DNA from: Agelaius tricolor
Taxonomy: Eukaryota; Chordata; Aves; Passeriformes; Icteridae
Assembly (NCBI GenBank): GCA_023055355.1
Contig: JALJCS010000034.1
Coordinates: 6,214,001-6,278,000 of the forward strand
Length of the DNA: 64,000 bases
Reading direction: 5' to 3'
Below, piece by piece: positions 38,201-63,695 of the stretch. A model generated the notes under the pieces. It worked only from the letters and a program-made list of their open reading frames with translations, had not been told where the DNA came from and ran no database searches. Every line of letters starts with the position of its first letter. Within the stretch, counting starts at the first letter, position 1. A program made the translations under genes and the position numbers.

Positions 38201-38354
38201 ATAACACCTGTGATGATTTTCTTCTTTTCTTTTCTTCCCCAGGAGACTCATTCTCCATCCCAAACCTCAGGAGTGTTACGTGTGTTTCCATGACTCAGTG
38301 ACAGAAGCTGCTGTGGAGCTGGCCTTTAAACTGTCCTTTGGCTTAGCTGCATAG
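2135..38354 (+). CDS. INTU: INTU, inturned planar cell polarity protein (complete, 16 coding exons)
   Basis: Spliced coding span of 2796 nt, giving 931 aa plus TAG. INTU is a CPLANE subunit that acts with FUZ and WDPCP at the basal body in ciliogenesis, intraflagellar transport and planar polarity/Hedgehog signalling (family knowledge). Seen in the sequence: an acidic Ser/Thr/Asp N-terminus (residues 1-50), the [20 protein letters not shown] block after the first junction, a PDZ-like region around residues 165-285 with the core [13 protein letters not shown], then the long C-terminal region expected to form longin-like domains, including [58 protein letters not shown] and CFHDSVTE. All 15 introns are GT/AG and phases stay continuous (2,1,0,0,2,2,2,0,0,0,0,0,2,0,2). 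The linker after LFGD (about residues 700-780) looks about 25 aa shorter than remembered human INTU. Orthology is very secure; the 5' UTR and exact start are less so. Confidence 0.95.
2384..2433 (+). repeat. 15-bp tandem repeat in INTU intron 1
   Basis: About three copies of ctgggtttagctaaa followed by ctgagctgagctgg, just inside intron 1. Short minisatellite in CpG-rich DNA. Confidence 0.85.
2625..3141 (+). repeat. Three-copy tandem repeat, unit about 168-181 bp
   Basis: Three diverged head-to-tail copies begin at ctaag(t/c)cagaag (2625, 2793, 2974). Each continues through a shared agttctgtaa(t/c)aat, a T-rich middle, gaagttaa(a/c)ctta, and ccctgtgttaagacagc. Copies differ by substitutions and short indels, so the array is old. 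I do not recognise the unit as a known mobile element. Confidence 0.9.
4294..4430. repeat. T/G-rich low-complexity tract
   Basis: Mostly T with interspersed G (ttggttggttgg, tttgtttg). It produces an apparent hydrophobic open frame that is only a composition artefact. Confidence 0.8.
5768..5866 (-). mobile_element. CR1 LINE 3' fragment
   Basis: Plus strand reads tacagaatatcctgagtt ... ggagcccacaaggat ... gccctgcac-like text, the reverse complement of the conserved CR1 3' end. Short and diverged. Confidence 0.7.
6318..6904 (+). CDS. INTU: INTU coding exon 2
   Basis: Acceptor tttccag|tgacc and donor attg|gtgagt. Encodes residues 50-245: the conserved [12 protein letters not shown] start, a basic stretch ([14 protein letters not shown]), then the first part of the PDZ-like region ([19 protein letters not shown]). 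This is the longest INTU exon. Confidence 0.95.
8066..8297 (+). repeat. 58-bp tandem repeat, 4 copies, each with CCAAT and TATAAAA
   Basis: Copies start at ccacacctgtagcc (8066, 8124, 8182, 8240) with an exact 58-bp period and very few differences. Each contains CCAAT, then 11 nt, then TATAAAA. A partial fifth start (gccaga) follows. 58 is not a multiple of 3, so the minus strand shows the same peptide in several frames; this is not coding. Confidence 0.95.
8395..8485 (+). repeat. 46-bp direct duplication
   Basis: Two copies of ttg(c/t)actataatg ... cttgat(g/a)tataagacaac, starting at 8395 and 8441, just downstream of the 58-bp array. Confidence 0.85.
11931..12118 (-). mobile_element. CR1 LINE 3' fragment
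   Basis: Plus strand reads atggaatcatagaacagttt then gggttggaagggtccctgaa and ctgggcaacctgtgccaggg. This is the reverse complement of the CR1 3' end with its ATTCTATG-type terminal repeats. 5'-truncated, as usual in birds. Confidence 0.93.
15470..15945 (+). mobile_element. CR1 LINE 3' fragment, sense
   Basis: Plus strand shows ttcaacctggagaagcttca, acaggacaaggggg, ggttgcccagagaagctgtg, ccatccttgga and ends ggttccaacccaaag ... tttctatgat. These are the conserved CR1 landmarks in order. About 480 bp, longer than the other copies here. Confidence 0.93.
16170..16255 (+). CDS. INTU: INTU coding exon 3 (PDZ core)
   Basis: Acceptor cacccccag, donor cag|gtacag. Encodes [20 protein letters not shown], the core of the PDZ-like domain, joined in phase 1 to exon 2. 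Confidence 0.95.
16256..21487 (+). other. INTU: INTU intron 3 (5.2 kb)
   Basis: AT-rich. Contains an A-run plus AT microsatellite at 19214-19246. No recognised mobile element, gene or RNA despite several short open frames. Confidence 0.65.
19214..19246. repeat. Poly-A / (AT)n microsatellite
   Basis: A run of A followed by alternating AT and then T; simple repeat, likely length-variable. Confidence 0.9.
21488..21682 (+). CDS. INTU: INTU coding exon 4
   Basis: Acceptor ttaatag, donor gag|gtatgt; 65 codons in phase 0. It finishes the PDZ-like region ([14 protein letters not shown]) and opens the first longin-like region ([15 protein letters not shown]). Confidence 0.93.
21683..25266 (+). other. 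INTU: INTU intron 4
   Basis: AT-rich intron with one CR1 fragment at 24690. No other recognised element or gene. Confidence 0.65.
24690..24893 (-). mobile_element. CR1 LINE 3' fragment
   Basis: Plus strand reads gaatgacagaattgtttggc, agatcatctagttccaaccc, gccatgggcagggacacctt, catccacagcttctctgggc. Clear reverse-complement CR1 3' region. Confidence 0.94.
25267..25385 (+). CDS. INTU: INTU coding exon 5
   Basis: Acceptor cttcacag, donor atcag|gtaaaa. Encodes [20 protein letters not shown] and then [16 protein letters not shown], typical of a longin-like fold. It leaves phase 2. Confidence 0.94.
25684..25773 (+). CDS. INTU: INTU coding exon 6
   Basis: Acceptor tttctag, donor gaaaa|gtgagt. Encodes [20 protein letters not shown] followed by LLVIGLPEE. 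Phase 2 at both ends. Confidence 0.93.
26155..26232 (+). CDS. INTU: INTU coding exon 7
   Basis: Acceptor tttgtcag, donor acag|gtgagt. Encodes [20 protein letters not shown] and then YSSLD. Phase 2 at both ends, so skipping exon 6 or 7 alone would keep frame. Confidence 0.93.
26833..27219 (-). mobile_element. Solo LTR, passerine ERV type, with flanking direct repeat
   Basis: 387-bp element with TG...CA ends. An 11-bp direct repeat, ctgctctgtgg, immediately flanks it (26822-26832 and 27220-27230). Interior landmarks in minus orientation: sense start TGTCACTGAC, a TCCTGAGAAGCTGAGAGGCC block, an inverted CCAAT pair, and an AT-rich stretch before GGAGTCAAGATTC. Related to the copies at 32416, 33064 and 35640. 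No internal retroviral genes remain. Confidence 0.85.
27444..27633 (+). CDS. INTU: INTU coding exon 8
   Basis: Acceptor tttgtccag, donor aag|gtcatg. Encodes [20 protein letters not shown] and ends [14 protein letters not shown]. The donor is weak (C at +3), but the conserved border to [18 protein letters not shown] in exon 9 supports it. The 3' half is GC-rich compared with the surrounding introns. Confidence 0.92.
27952..28215 (-). mobile_element. Probable ERV LTR fragment, second family
   Basis: Plus strand gatgcagacacactgctctt, gtaaggtaaaagggac, gacagtggattggagg, catccaatgaca-type text and cataaagtgtgtgagaaag resemble an LTR I recall from passerine genomes. Ends not defined. Confidence 0.55.
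28418..28545. repeat. AT-rich low-complexity tract
   Basis: Nearly pure A/T with repeated aattata and ataatt motifs in INTU intron 8. Confidence 0.85.
29816..29869 (+). CDS. INTU: INTU coding exon 9 (micro-exon, 54 nt)
   Basis: Acceptor ctatttcag after a T-rich tract, donor gctg|gtaaac. Eighteen codons, [18 protein letters not shown], nearly identical to remembered human INTU. Phase 0 at both ends. Confidence 0.94.
29870..32096 (+). other. INTU: INTU introns 9 and 10 (around exon 10)
   Basis: AT-rich intron sequence on both sides of the 63-nt exon at 30991. No repeat family or gene recognised. Confidence 0.6.
30991..31053 (+). CDS. INTU: INTU coding exon 10 (63 nt)
   Basis: Acceptor cccaacag, donor caag|gtaata. 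Encodes [20 protein letters not shown] plus K. Phase 0 at both ends. Confidence 0.95.
32097..32318 (+). CDS. INTU: INTU coding exon 11
   Basis: Acceptor gaattaag (unusually purine-rich), donor cttg|gtgagt. Encodes [19 protein letters not shown] and then [19 protein letters not shown]. 74 codons, phase 0 at both ends. Confidence 0.95.
32416..32815 (+). mobile_element. Solo LTR (same family, plus orientation)
   Basis: Sense text tgtcaccacatttctcctca, a ctcagagaaagcaaaaacaa block, ttctctcatttgc, gtggaatgcattgtggaaga, ttgtttacc, and near the 3' end taattagttagccttctgat then cctcatcatttctccctgcc. It aligns block by block with the reverse complement of the 33064-33485 copy but is more diverged. 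Confidence 0.75.
33064..33485 (-). mobile_element. Solo LTR next to INTU exon 12
   Basis: Plus strand carries gaatgatgaatctgactccg, tcagaaggctaatttattat, gactctctccagagtcctga, cacagcttggcaccgattga and ends cagaaaatgtcaatgccaca. The 9-bp repeat caaacagct at 33055-33063 and 33484-33492 suggests a target-site duplication, although it overlaps the inferred right end by two bases. The right end is 46 bp before the exon 12 acceptor. Confidence 0.85.
33532..33939 (+). CDS. INTU: INTU coding exon 12
   Basis: Acceptor tatttacag, donor gagcag|gtcaga. 136 codons: [53 protein letters not shown], then a Ser/Glu/Pro-rich linker. GC-rich in its second half. The frame stays open for 27 codons past the donor. 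An LTR ends only 46 bp before this exon. Confidence 0.94.
34460..34557 (+). CDS. INTU: INTU coding exon 13
   Basis: Acceptor gttcttcag, donor gaa|gtaaga. Encodes a basic linker, [20 protein letters not shown] and more, aligning with the PNPFNLGRLKKD stretch I recall from human. Leaves phase 2. Confidence 0.9.
35171..35360 (+). CDS. INTU: INTU coding exon 14
   Basis: Acceptor tttttaag, donor gag|gtatgg. Encodes [20 protein letters not shown], then [20 protein letters not shown], part of the third longin-like region. Ends in phase 0. Confidence 0.95.
35361..37250 (+). other. INTU: INTU intron 14
   Basis: Contains the truncated LTR; the rest is unrecognised AT-rich sequence. Confidence 0.65.
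35640..35830 (-). mobile_element. Truncated LTR fragment of the same family
   Basis: Plus strand gagtcctgacacagcttggc, aaacaactcacagcagaatc, caatcacctgtgggtaaaca, aggagaagcaaatgag, then stops being similar after gctgaggct. About half of the 33064 copy; both ends are missing. Confidence 0.8.
37251..37405 (+). CDS. INTU: INTU coding exon 15
   Basis: Acceptor tgttttacag, donor tggg|gtaggt. Encodes a lysine-rich start, then [19 protein letters not shown] and MNYWVVG. Leaves phase 2. Confidence 0.94.
38243..38354 (+). CDS. INTU: INTU terminal coding exon 16
   Basis: Acceptor ttcttccccag. Encodes [20 protein letters not shown] and then [16 protein letters not shown], ending in TAG at 38352-38354. 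This matches the family C-terminus. Confidence 0.95.
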
Positions 38355-39095
38355 CTGAGCTTCCTGCACACTCAGGCATCCTGCAGGGTGGTATTCATTC
38401 TTTAAAATATCCCATATAAAGGGAAATGAACTCAATTTGGGTGCCACCCATGGGGCATCTTTGAAATGCTTTAAAAAAATCAAATACCTTGTGGTATGAC
38501 ACAGTTAAAACTTCAGTGGTGCTTCTGATGAACTCATCAATTGAATGCTAATTTTCAGAGAACCAAAGTTCTTATTTTTATATGCTGTCACTTTTTTTTT
38601 ATGCTGGTCATAACTTTATTATATGAAAATGCCAGATCCTTTGTTTGTTCACTGCTGTTCAGTGTTCAATATGCAACATAAAATGGTAAGCTGATCTTCA
38701 AAGTACTCCATGAACATAGAAATTGGTGGTAGAGGAAAAAAATGTTTCCCCAGTTACTTAAAATTTTGCACCTCTGAAGGCCTGAGAAACACTAAATGTT
38801 TTCAGTAGCATTGTGTTAATCAAAACAGAGACAAATCTTTTAGACAATTCCTGGCACTAAGCCTCACAAAACTGATGGTTTACTATTTTTGCTCTCCTGC
38901 ACACTTCAAGGACTGTAGTGTGGTTGATGTTTTACTTGACTCCGTGAGTTTTAACTATAAATAATGCTTAAATTTGTTCAAATGCCATTTTGAAGACACA
39001 AAAAAAACCAGGGGCGGGCAGGGTGGTTTTAAGATGTGCGTGGACTTGGCTTATTTTATATTCATAATTTCATAATAAAAATGTATAGTTGTTCA
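38355..39095 (+). other. INTU: INTU probable 3' UTR
   Basis: AT-rich sequence directly after the INTU stop, with no conserved frame. It ends near an AATAAA at 39074 followed by T-rich sequence. Further AATAAA motifs at about 40030-40036 and 40379-40390 could give longer isoforms. The end point is inferred. Confidence 0.55.
39074..39079 (+). promoter_or_regulatory. INTU: Candidate INTU polyadenylation signal AATAAA
   Basis: Canonical hexamer about 720 bp after the stop codon, followed by TGTATAGTTG and then a T-rich stretch (39108-39131) that could be the downstream element. Confidence 0.5.
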
Positions 39096-42000
39096 AGAAC
39101 AGTAAAGCATTTTTTATTCTTTTTTTACTTAATGTGTTTTCTCTTGTTTTATTATTTTATTCTATTATTTTATTCATGAGTGCTTTTCAGAAAATGCATA
39201 ACTAGGATTGCATTTTAAACCACGGGATCAGAAAGTTTTAACTGTTCAGGAAAGCAAATTGAATTCCATGGGTTCTCATGGCCAAATGTTTAGATCTTGT
39301 TCTCAGTAGTAAATGACACAGTTTGGGGTAGTCCTAAAACAGTCAATCAAATGCTTGCAGTGCTCACAGGGTGATTCACAGCTTGTCTTCATCACTCAAC
39401 AGTTTGCTTCAGTTCCAAGCAGCAGAAGTCTTGGGCCTGAAGTGCAAGCTGTGATTGAGGACTTGGCTAATCAGCTTTCCTCCAGGATTTATGGTTCCTA
39501 GCAGATGAGCAGCAGTATTTCAGTCTGAGGCCTGCAAATCACAGCAGCAGTCTGTTAGCTCTGTTCCCCGTGTATAAATCAAGTGATGCTACACCTCTCA
39601 AAAGTCTAAAATGTCTGAGGTTTGGGCATTACATTTCCTGGTGGATGGAAGAAGGAACGTGGAGAAAAGGAAGCTTGCTGCAGTGCTTTTAGCTGTTTAT
39701 CTTCATGTCCTGGAGAACCCTTTCTTGAATTTAGAAGAATAATGTCATTCTAAAAGTGCCACCAAGTGTCTGATACCTGTATCAGCTGTCAGGCATTGCT
39801 TTAAGATGGAGTTTGAGCACCCTGTCTGTCAGCCAAAATGCACGGGGAGGCTGCTGCAGGAGAGCAATGTCTGCACAGCCCTGTAAATACTCTGCTCTCC
39901 TGCACTTCCCATTGCTATCCCTAGCCCTAGAAATGGCTGAAGTAAGGAAGTTGAAAATCTGAACTGTTTCTCATATTCCTGGTGTTTCACTCATAGTTTG
40001 AGATCTTCTAGAGCTAACACCAAATTCATATGCTGTTGGTAAGTTTCAAAATAAATCCATTTCTCCAAAAAGAAGTGCTTGAAAAAGAAAGGACCTGAAA
40101 AGGAAGAGTGTTGGCCTTGGTTGCAGCTCATACCAAATGGAAGAGATAATTGTATAATATCCTTGGTGTAGTATAAACTTTGGAAATTTCAAAATCTCTA
40201 GTTGTTTTTAAAAATCCATTTCTTTCTCTGTAGCATCTCTGGCACTGTTTGGCAAATGTGACACACTATTTCCCAACACAGGCTCTAGAGGTTGCTTTTA
40301 AGGACAAATGCAAACATATTTTTATGTCCAAAGGGGATAAAGGAAAACAGATAAAAATAATCTTTTGTATATTAATTTTTAATAAATAAAATAGATCTGG
40401 TCAAGAGCTGTGCACTTCTTTCCCTCAGCATGGCTGGTAATGAGTGGTGGTAGAAAGAGGCAGGTTTCCTGTGTAGCCTATTGTTACAGCAATAAAATTT
40501 GGGTTTGATCTTAAATTATTAATGACTTTGTGAGGTGCCTGCAAATGTCCCTCCATTCACATGGATTCTTGAAAGGCACACAGGCCAACACCCGTGGAAT
40601 TAATGACAAGGAATCTTGGTCTTGGAATATGAAGTGTTGATACTGGCATTTGGCAAATTGCATAAAATTCATTCATATCAGCAGAATGGAAAATAAATTA
40701 TTCATATCTGGTTTGTTTAATGTGAAAATAGATGGAAAATCTGCTTCATTTGTCTCTGTCTTAAGTTATCTCTTTCAGGATTTCTTTGATTAGGTTTTGA
40801 TAATGTAAACAAAAATCCAGTGTTCTGTGTTTTCTCTTGTTGACAGTTCTTTACTACAGTGCCAGAAAATTTCCTTGCCCCAGGCTTTGCTGGTAGTGCT
40901 GACCAGGAGGAATTCTGTCCGTCACTGAAGTTTGATTAATCTCCTGATATCACATGCTAACTCTTAAGCAGTTCTTTTTCAATTACAGTCATTTTGTATA
41001 TAGAGTTTTAAGGTTGTTTTCTTTCTTTACTTCCAGTGGAAAAAAGTGAAACGGGCATTGTGTAAATAATACTGTTTATAGTTCTTAAAATCTCCCTTCC
41101 ATCTCCTGGAAGTGCTTCCAGATGGCTCACATGTGTATGTGAGCTCGAGACTCAAATTTTAGAAACATTCCATGAATAACACTCAACATTAATTTCCTTA
41201 GGAGTACAATATTCAGCCAAGTGCCATATCCACTGTTGAAGCTCAGGGTCTTTGGAAGCTGTCTTAGATGTTCTGTTCAGGTCAGGAAATGGGATACTAC
41301 AGCTGCAGAGTTGTTCCCAAACTGGTAAATAACAAGTGATTTTGGGTACATCCACATGGTCTGCATTTACTGTACAAGATGTGCCCCTGATGCAGTTATA
41401 GGCAGCATAGCTATGTCAGAGCTGTAAAAAGTTATGGAAAATGTTTCTCCTACTGGGATCAGCTTATATCAGTGAAAAGATAAAAAAAACCTCATTGTAG
41501 GAATTGCTCTGAAACTGCCATGTTTCCTGATGATTTTGTAAATACAGTGTTTTGGATAGATCCTCTTCTTGGTGCTCTGAAGTTTCATTTAGTACAAAGG
41601 TCAGTGTTCTAATATGGTAGTGCTGTGTTTTCATAGGTGTATGCAGCAATCTTTGTGTTTCAGTTTGGGAAGGGCATTCTGGCAAACCTGGCTGCTGGCA
41701 GAGCAGCAGGAGCCAGATCCACTGAGATCAGCTCAGTTGCCAGAGGCTGCTGCTCCTACTGGGGAAGGCAGTGAAACCTCTGCAGTGGCGGTGCCAGCTT
41801 TACCTTACCAAAGAAATGGATTTTTAAAAATGTGCCTCAGGTGTTATATTTACTTCATTCTAGAGGCAGACCAATGCACAGTACTATTAGAATCCTTCCT
41901 GTTCCCTATAAATTTACCAATGTGCAATTAGAAGCATAAAAGTAATAAGAAATGCACAATCTTTAAAGGGGAGGATGAAGCAGAGTGAAATAAATTTCTC

Positions 42001-45000
42001 TGGAAGTAGTGCGGAGCACAGCTGTCAGTTTTGCATTTGTTTAGATTCTGTAGGGAAACATTTTAACTGAATTTGGCCAACTTTGGGTGCAGAAACCAGA
42101 GGAGTTTGGTTTTTCCTGACTTAAGGTGTTATGGGGTGTCATTTAAAGAATGAATGACCATCCTTGCTCTGTATCAAGAATATCAACTGAAGATTTTCTC
42201 AACTGGAGATTTCTGGGTAGTTTATGTCTCTAGATATATTTCATTCATTCAAATAGGTAAAATTAATTTCCTGAAACGCATGTCTGGAAGGGTTTGCAAT
42301 ACAGAAAGAAATCTCTGCTGTCTCTGGGGCTGTTGCCTTTCCTGATTTGCCTGCAGTGGACAACTTAACTCTGGTTCTTTTCGGTGCAAGGTTATCCCAG
42401 GAATTGGCTGCTTTGCTTCACCTGTTGTTCCCTGTGCCTTTTACTTGGGCTGAATTAATAATTTTGTGATGCCTTTATAAGAAGGTGCACAGTTTGGAGT
42501 TCTTCCTTCAAAGGTTGGTTTATTGCCTGCCGTGTTTTCACCTGTAGAGAATCCCAAGAGCTGGAAAACAGATTAAAAATCCCACACATAAAATTTTAAC
42601 TTTTTTATCTTTGCCACACAGGTTTTTTAATGTTTGCTCCACTATAGGGAAAAGCTGAAACAAGTAATGTTTCTTATAGATCTGAGCAAGAATATGTGGG
42701 GAGGAAGTGAAAGCTTGGTATTCCATAGAAAAAAAGATCTTGGCAGAGAAAGGGCAGAGAATTTGATCCATAAGGATTCTGCTGGAGGACAGCAGCATTG
42801 GAATGGCAGTTGTTTGAGCTGGGAAGTGTTTCAGCAAATGGAAGTCACTACCTGTTTGAATACCCTGTCTTCACCCCTCCAGGTCTCTATGCTTTGGTAG
42901 AAATGAGACAAAGCAGTGATCTCCTCTGTTCAAGTGGCTCAGCTCTGCAGGCAGTCTGTGCTGAAAAGCAGAGTGTCTGCATGCATAACAATGTGCATAA
43001 ATATCTTTTCTATTAGGTGCTGCTGAGCAACAGTTCCAGGAACTGGGGACTGGATTATTAAAATTACAAATACAGATGGGCTGCCTGGCCTCTGCAGGGA
43101 ATGGGTAGTTCAGTACAGGGAATTGTTGGGCACCAGGCCTTCAGTTTTGGATGTTATGGACACCACTAAGGTGGCTTTTACACACAGGAATGAACACCTT
43201 TTAAATCTTTATCATCACATTTATTAAGAATTCATGAGGCTGTTAGCAACAGCTTTTCCATTTGCAGTTATTTGTGCCTGACAGACTATTGCTGAAGAGC
43301 CAAGCCATTCTACAGTAGCAGAAATCGATCAAAATTACATTTTTTTATCTACTGGATTTGATGTGAATTTTACAGAACTTGTACTGGCTTCTACCTTTGT
43401 TTTGTAGAATTATATTCAGTTCACAGCTTGGTGAAAGCTTTTAGTAGAAAACTAGGACTGGTTTTCCTTTTCCTACTCAGAGCTGGGTATTTGGGGTAGG
43501 GCAGGTTTGTGGATAGAATAATTTTACCAGGTTGTTCAGTAGCATTTGAAGTACATTTAATAATACTAATTCTTGCTGTGAAGATTATCTTCAAATAAGT
43601 AATTCTTAAAAAAACCATGAAAATGCTCTTGAGAAAGCAGGAGTTTATTCCCTGTATCCCTGAGGAAGTTTTGCCACCTGGTAACAGGAGTTGTTAGTTC
43701 TCAAGTGTTTTGTTTCAAGGATCTCCTCTCTTGGTATTCCAGGAAGTCAAAATAAAATCTGAATAAATGTTGGCATAGAAATTGCTTAGGTCATTTCAGA
43801 AAATACCAGGGATTCTTAAATTCTTACATAATGCCCTGCATACCTCTGGTAATCTGTCCTAAATATCACAAACCTTGAAGCTTACCCCATAAGTACTATT
43901 GATGTCTTCCTTTCAGACTAAAGGTAATTTCAGTGTTTTATGCTTTATCTGAGCAGCAGGCCTGCAGTTCATGCTGGTTTTAATTTCAAAGTGCTGTGCC
44001 TCTTGAGGCTTTGCAAAGAACTGCCTCTGCTTCTGGTCATTAACTTACCACTAGGACAGAGAAAACAATCAAGATTACTAAAAACACAAATTATAATAAT
44101 TTAGAGTAAGGTAATGGGTTTAGTAGCACAAAATATGAGAATGAGAAGATTTATATGCGTTGTGGGTGTACAAATGTATTTTGTGAGTGATCCTTGTTTC
44201 ATTCATGTTGTTCTGAAGGTACAAATGAAGCTGATTGGTATGATTGTAACAACTTCTTACCATGCTGCTTATCCTCATCAGGTGGAGGCCTTGAATTAAA
44301 TCTATCACCTGTTATTTCTCCAGTTAAGACTGTGTTTTCCAGATAGGATAACTCTCTGGAACTACAATTGCTGCTTTCAGCAAAACTGGTTTCTGTCAGC
44401 TAAGCAGCAACAACCATTATCAAATAGCCTCTCATTTGTGTATATTCATGTGGATCCAAAACAAAATATGCTAAATGCTTTTTAGCTAGGTTATGACAGT
44501 TACTTATATTGATGAAGATAAACATTTATATTTATTGTGAACATGTATTTAATATGTGAGTATCAGTGGCCTGAATTAGACAAAATTGTCTTTCTGTCAT
44601 TATGGAGGACCTAGAACCTCACCTTGACATTGCAAGTGGATTTGATTTCAGATGTACTTAATCAATATTAATTTTTAAAAAGTGTCTTCTCTCCAATATA
44701 ATTAGGGATTTGGATTTGTCTCTCCCAAAAAAATGTGTGCATGGTTTTTGCTAGTGAAGACAAAAAAAACAGTGCTAGTTCCTAATACAGCCCTTAAAAT
44801 ATTTTAGAGGACTCTATTGATCACTAATGAACTGCAATCTACTTGGTAAAAAAACTATTTCACTCCTACTAAAGAAGGAAAAAAATGAGCTGTGCAAGTT
44901 TTAACAGCACTGAAAGAATTCAGAGCACCCTTAGGATGGGAGTGACCTCATTTAATTCCTAAGCCTTCTACTTGCCCAGTAGAGCTTAAAAAAAGCATCA

Positions 45001-46550
45001 GAAGAAGGATCACAGCTTTTCTAAATTTAGCCATTGGTACCAGCTAACACAGAGTGTGACACCAGATAAATATTTAATGGTCAAAAGATCCTCCCTTGGA
45101 GTGATCCATTAGGAGAAAAAAGTTCCTTAGTGTTCTTTACTACAGAAAGACCAAGGAATCCAAGAAAATCCTTACTTGCTTCTTGTTTGAAATTCTCAAT
45201 GTTTCCATTTTGCTCATACTAAAACAACATTGAAAAGGTTTTTACCTGGCTGGCAGCATTTAAAGCCAAAACACATCCTAAAAATATTAAAAAGCCAAGC
45301 ATATAGAGGCCTAGAACACTTAGTACAGTATTTCTTGAGAAAATTTAGAATGGCTGAGGATCCTTCTCAGTATTGGGGGTAAATCTTAGCATGTATATTA
45401 ATGAGAAAACTCTTATTTCTGAGGTAGTAATTTTCAAGGAGGAAAGACCAAACCTTGTGGAGTATTGATAACTTAGGATAAAAGAAGCATTTAGGAGGCA
45501 TTTAAATGTCTTGTTTCACAGAAATTAAGCCCAGCACTGTTCCTAAGATTTCACCCCAGCCATTAAGTTTGACATGAAACCCTTGGCTCATGGAATTTGT
45601 AGAAATGGGGTTTTTTTTAGCTGCTAAAATACCAGAGGTGATCCACAGGCCAAGAACTGGAAAGACTGGGGCAATCTCAGTCCCAGGATTGCTCCAGTGG
45701 CAGTCCATGATGAGAAGGGGGGCTGTGCTCAGGTAAATCTGGAGTGAGTTTTGTTCACACTCACAGGCTGGACATCAGCGTGACACTGAAGCACACAGAT
45801 GACTTTGAGGAAACGCCTCCAAGAGTTTGGCTTACCCTGCTTGTACTCTCATCCCCAACTCTGCACAAAGCAAATAAAAAAGTCCATTGGCACTTTCTGG
45901 TGGCTGTCAGGAGTGTTTGCACAAGTCTGCTGCTCCCCGGAGCAGCTTCAAACCAGCTGGCTGGGGTTGCACAAGCACACAGGAGCATTTGCATTTAATC
46001 TCTTTGCCCCCGAGGCTTCTATTCAGAGTCAGCCTCAAGTGCTGCTGCCATGCCTTGAACCACTTTTTTCCTAACAGGGATGGAAAGAGCAGAACTGGAA
46101 TTGGAGTTGGGGATCTGCCTTTCCTGGCTACTGTAGCTGGGATGGACCTGGTTTGCCTTTCTGATCCCCATCCTAGCAAGTAAAAATGCGATCATCAAGG
46201 CAGGTGGAGTAGTTGTGTTACAAATAATTCTGTGTAACAGTGGTTTCTCTTGCCTCTGGAGGTTTTAGAGGAAAAGAACATGTTTTCATTAGGAAAATTC
46301 TCGTTGTTTAGGAGACCATTGAGACTGTGATAAATGGCAGAGATAATCAAGCCTCTTGACAGGGATGTTAAACTAGTTTAGTCATTTTGTGCTTATTTTT
46401 AATCTCTCCAGTGGAACAGAACCGTGCAATGCAGTGTCACATCCTGTGTCACAAAGACGTCATATTGCTGTGTGAAACAGTGTCATTTTTAGAAGCAAAT
46501 AAATACTTGGGGAACTTTTGCAGCCTGCAGGTTTATTTTGTGGAGTTTCA
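39096..46550. other. INTU-HSPA4L intergenic region, nothing recognised
   Basis: About 7.5 kb of AT-rich DNA with scattered short open frames, none resembling a known protein. I searched by eye for adenine nucleotide translocase motifs such as RRRMMMQSG (SLC25A31 in mammals) and found none. No CR1 or LTR was recognised in this part. Confidence 0.55.
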
Positions 46551-46552
46551 CA

Positions 46553-46628
46553 ACATAAATATCTGATACCTATCAGATATTTCAAAACATAAATATCTGA
46601 TACCTATCAGATATTTATGTTTTGAAAT
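46553..46628. repeat. 34-bp duplication and perfect 24-bp-arm palindrome
   Basis: acataaatatctgatacc is repeated at 46553 and 46587 (period 34). The second copy extends into a perfect inverted repeat: arms 46579-46602 and 46605-46628 are exact reverse complements separated by cc. It could form a long hairpin or cruciform. Not a recognised transposon. Confidence 0.95.
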
Positions 46629-47251
46629 TTTTGCTTACCCAAAACGCGGGGTAAGCAGAGAACTTGGGGTTCTTGTTGACTTTTTTCCCCAAGGAAAGAA
46701 AACAGACAGGGCTGTTTCTGGAAATAGAGCCCAAGCCCAGCTGGGGATGTCTCTTCCAAAGGTGTTGGCAATGGGTGGAATTGAGGGAGCAGAGGGGCCA
46801 AACTCTGCCTGGCCCTGGCCCAGGAGGCACCCAGAGCTGTGCCCACCTCTGTGGCAGACACAGCTTCCACCTGTGAAAAACGCCAGTCGCTTGGTTTTAA
46901 AATTGTACAAGTTTAATAGTAATAAAACCGTTATAAAAATAGTAATAGAATTAGAGTAATAAAAATTGGAACCATTTTGATTAGGATAATATGAGACAAT
47001 AAAAAACAGAGTTACAGATGGTCCGGGTACCTCTTTCTGGGCAAAATAAGCCCGAAAAAGGACACACATTACCAGAGGACTAACCCTTAAAAACAATGAC
47101 CTGGTGCATATTCATACACCTCATACATGATACATAAATTCCATCAAACACAGTATTCTGTCTGGTCAGTGTCACTTTCTTTCTCTTAATTCTAATGGCG
47201 TCTTCAAGGCTGAGCGAGGCAGGAAGAAGTTCGTTTCTTCGGATAAGAGAT

Positions 47252-63695
<16,444 letters not shown>

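Noticed and set aside
46635..47096. 153-codon minus-strand open frame upstream of HSPA4L
   Set aside because: It runs through the solo LTR and flanking DNA and has no retroviral or host protein motif.
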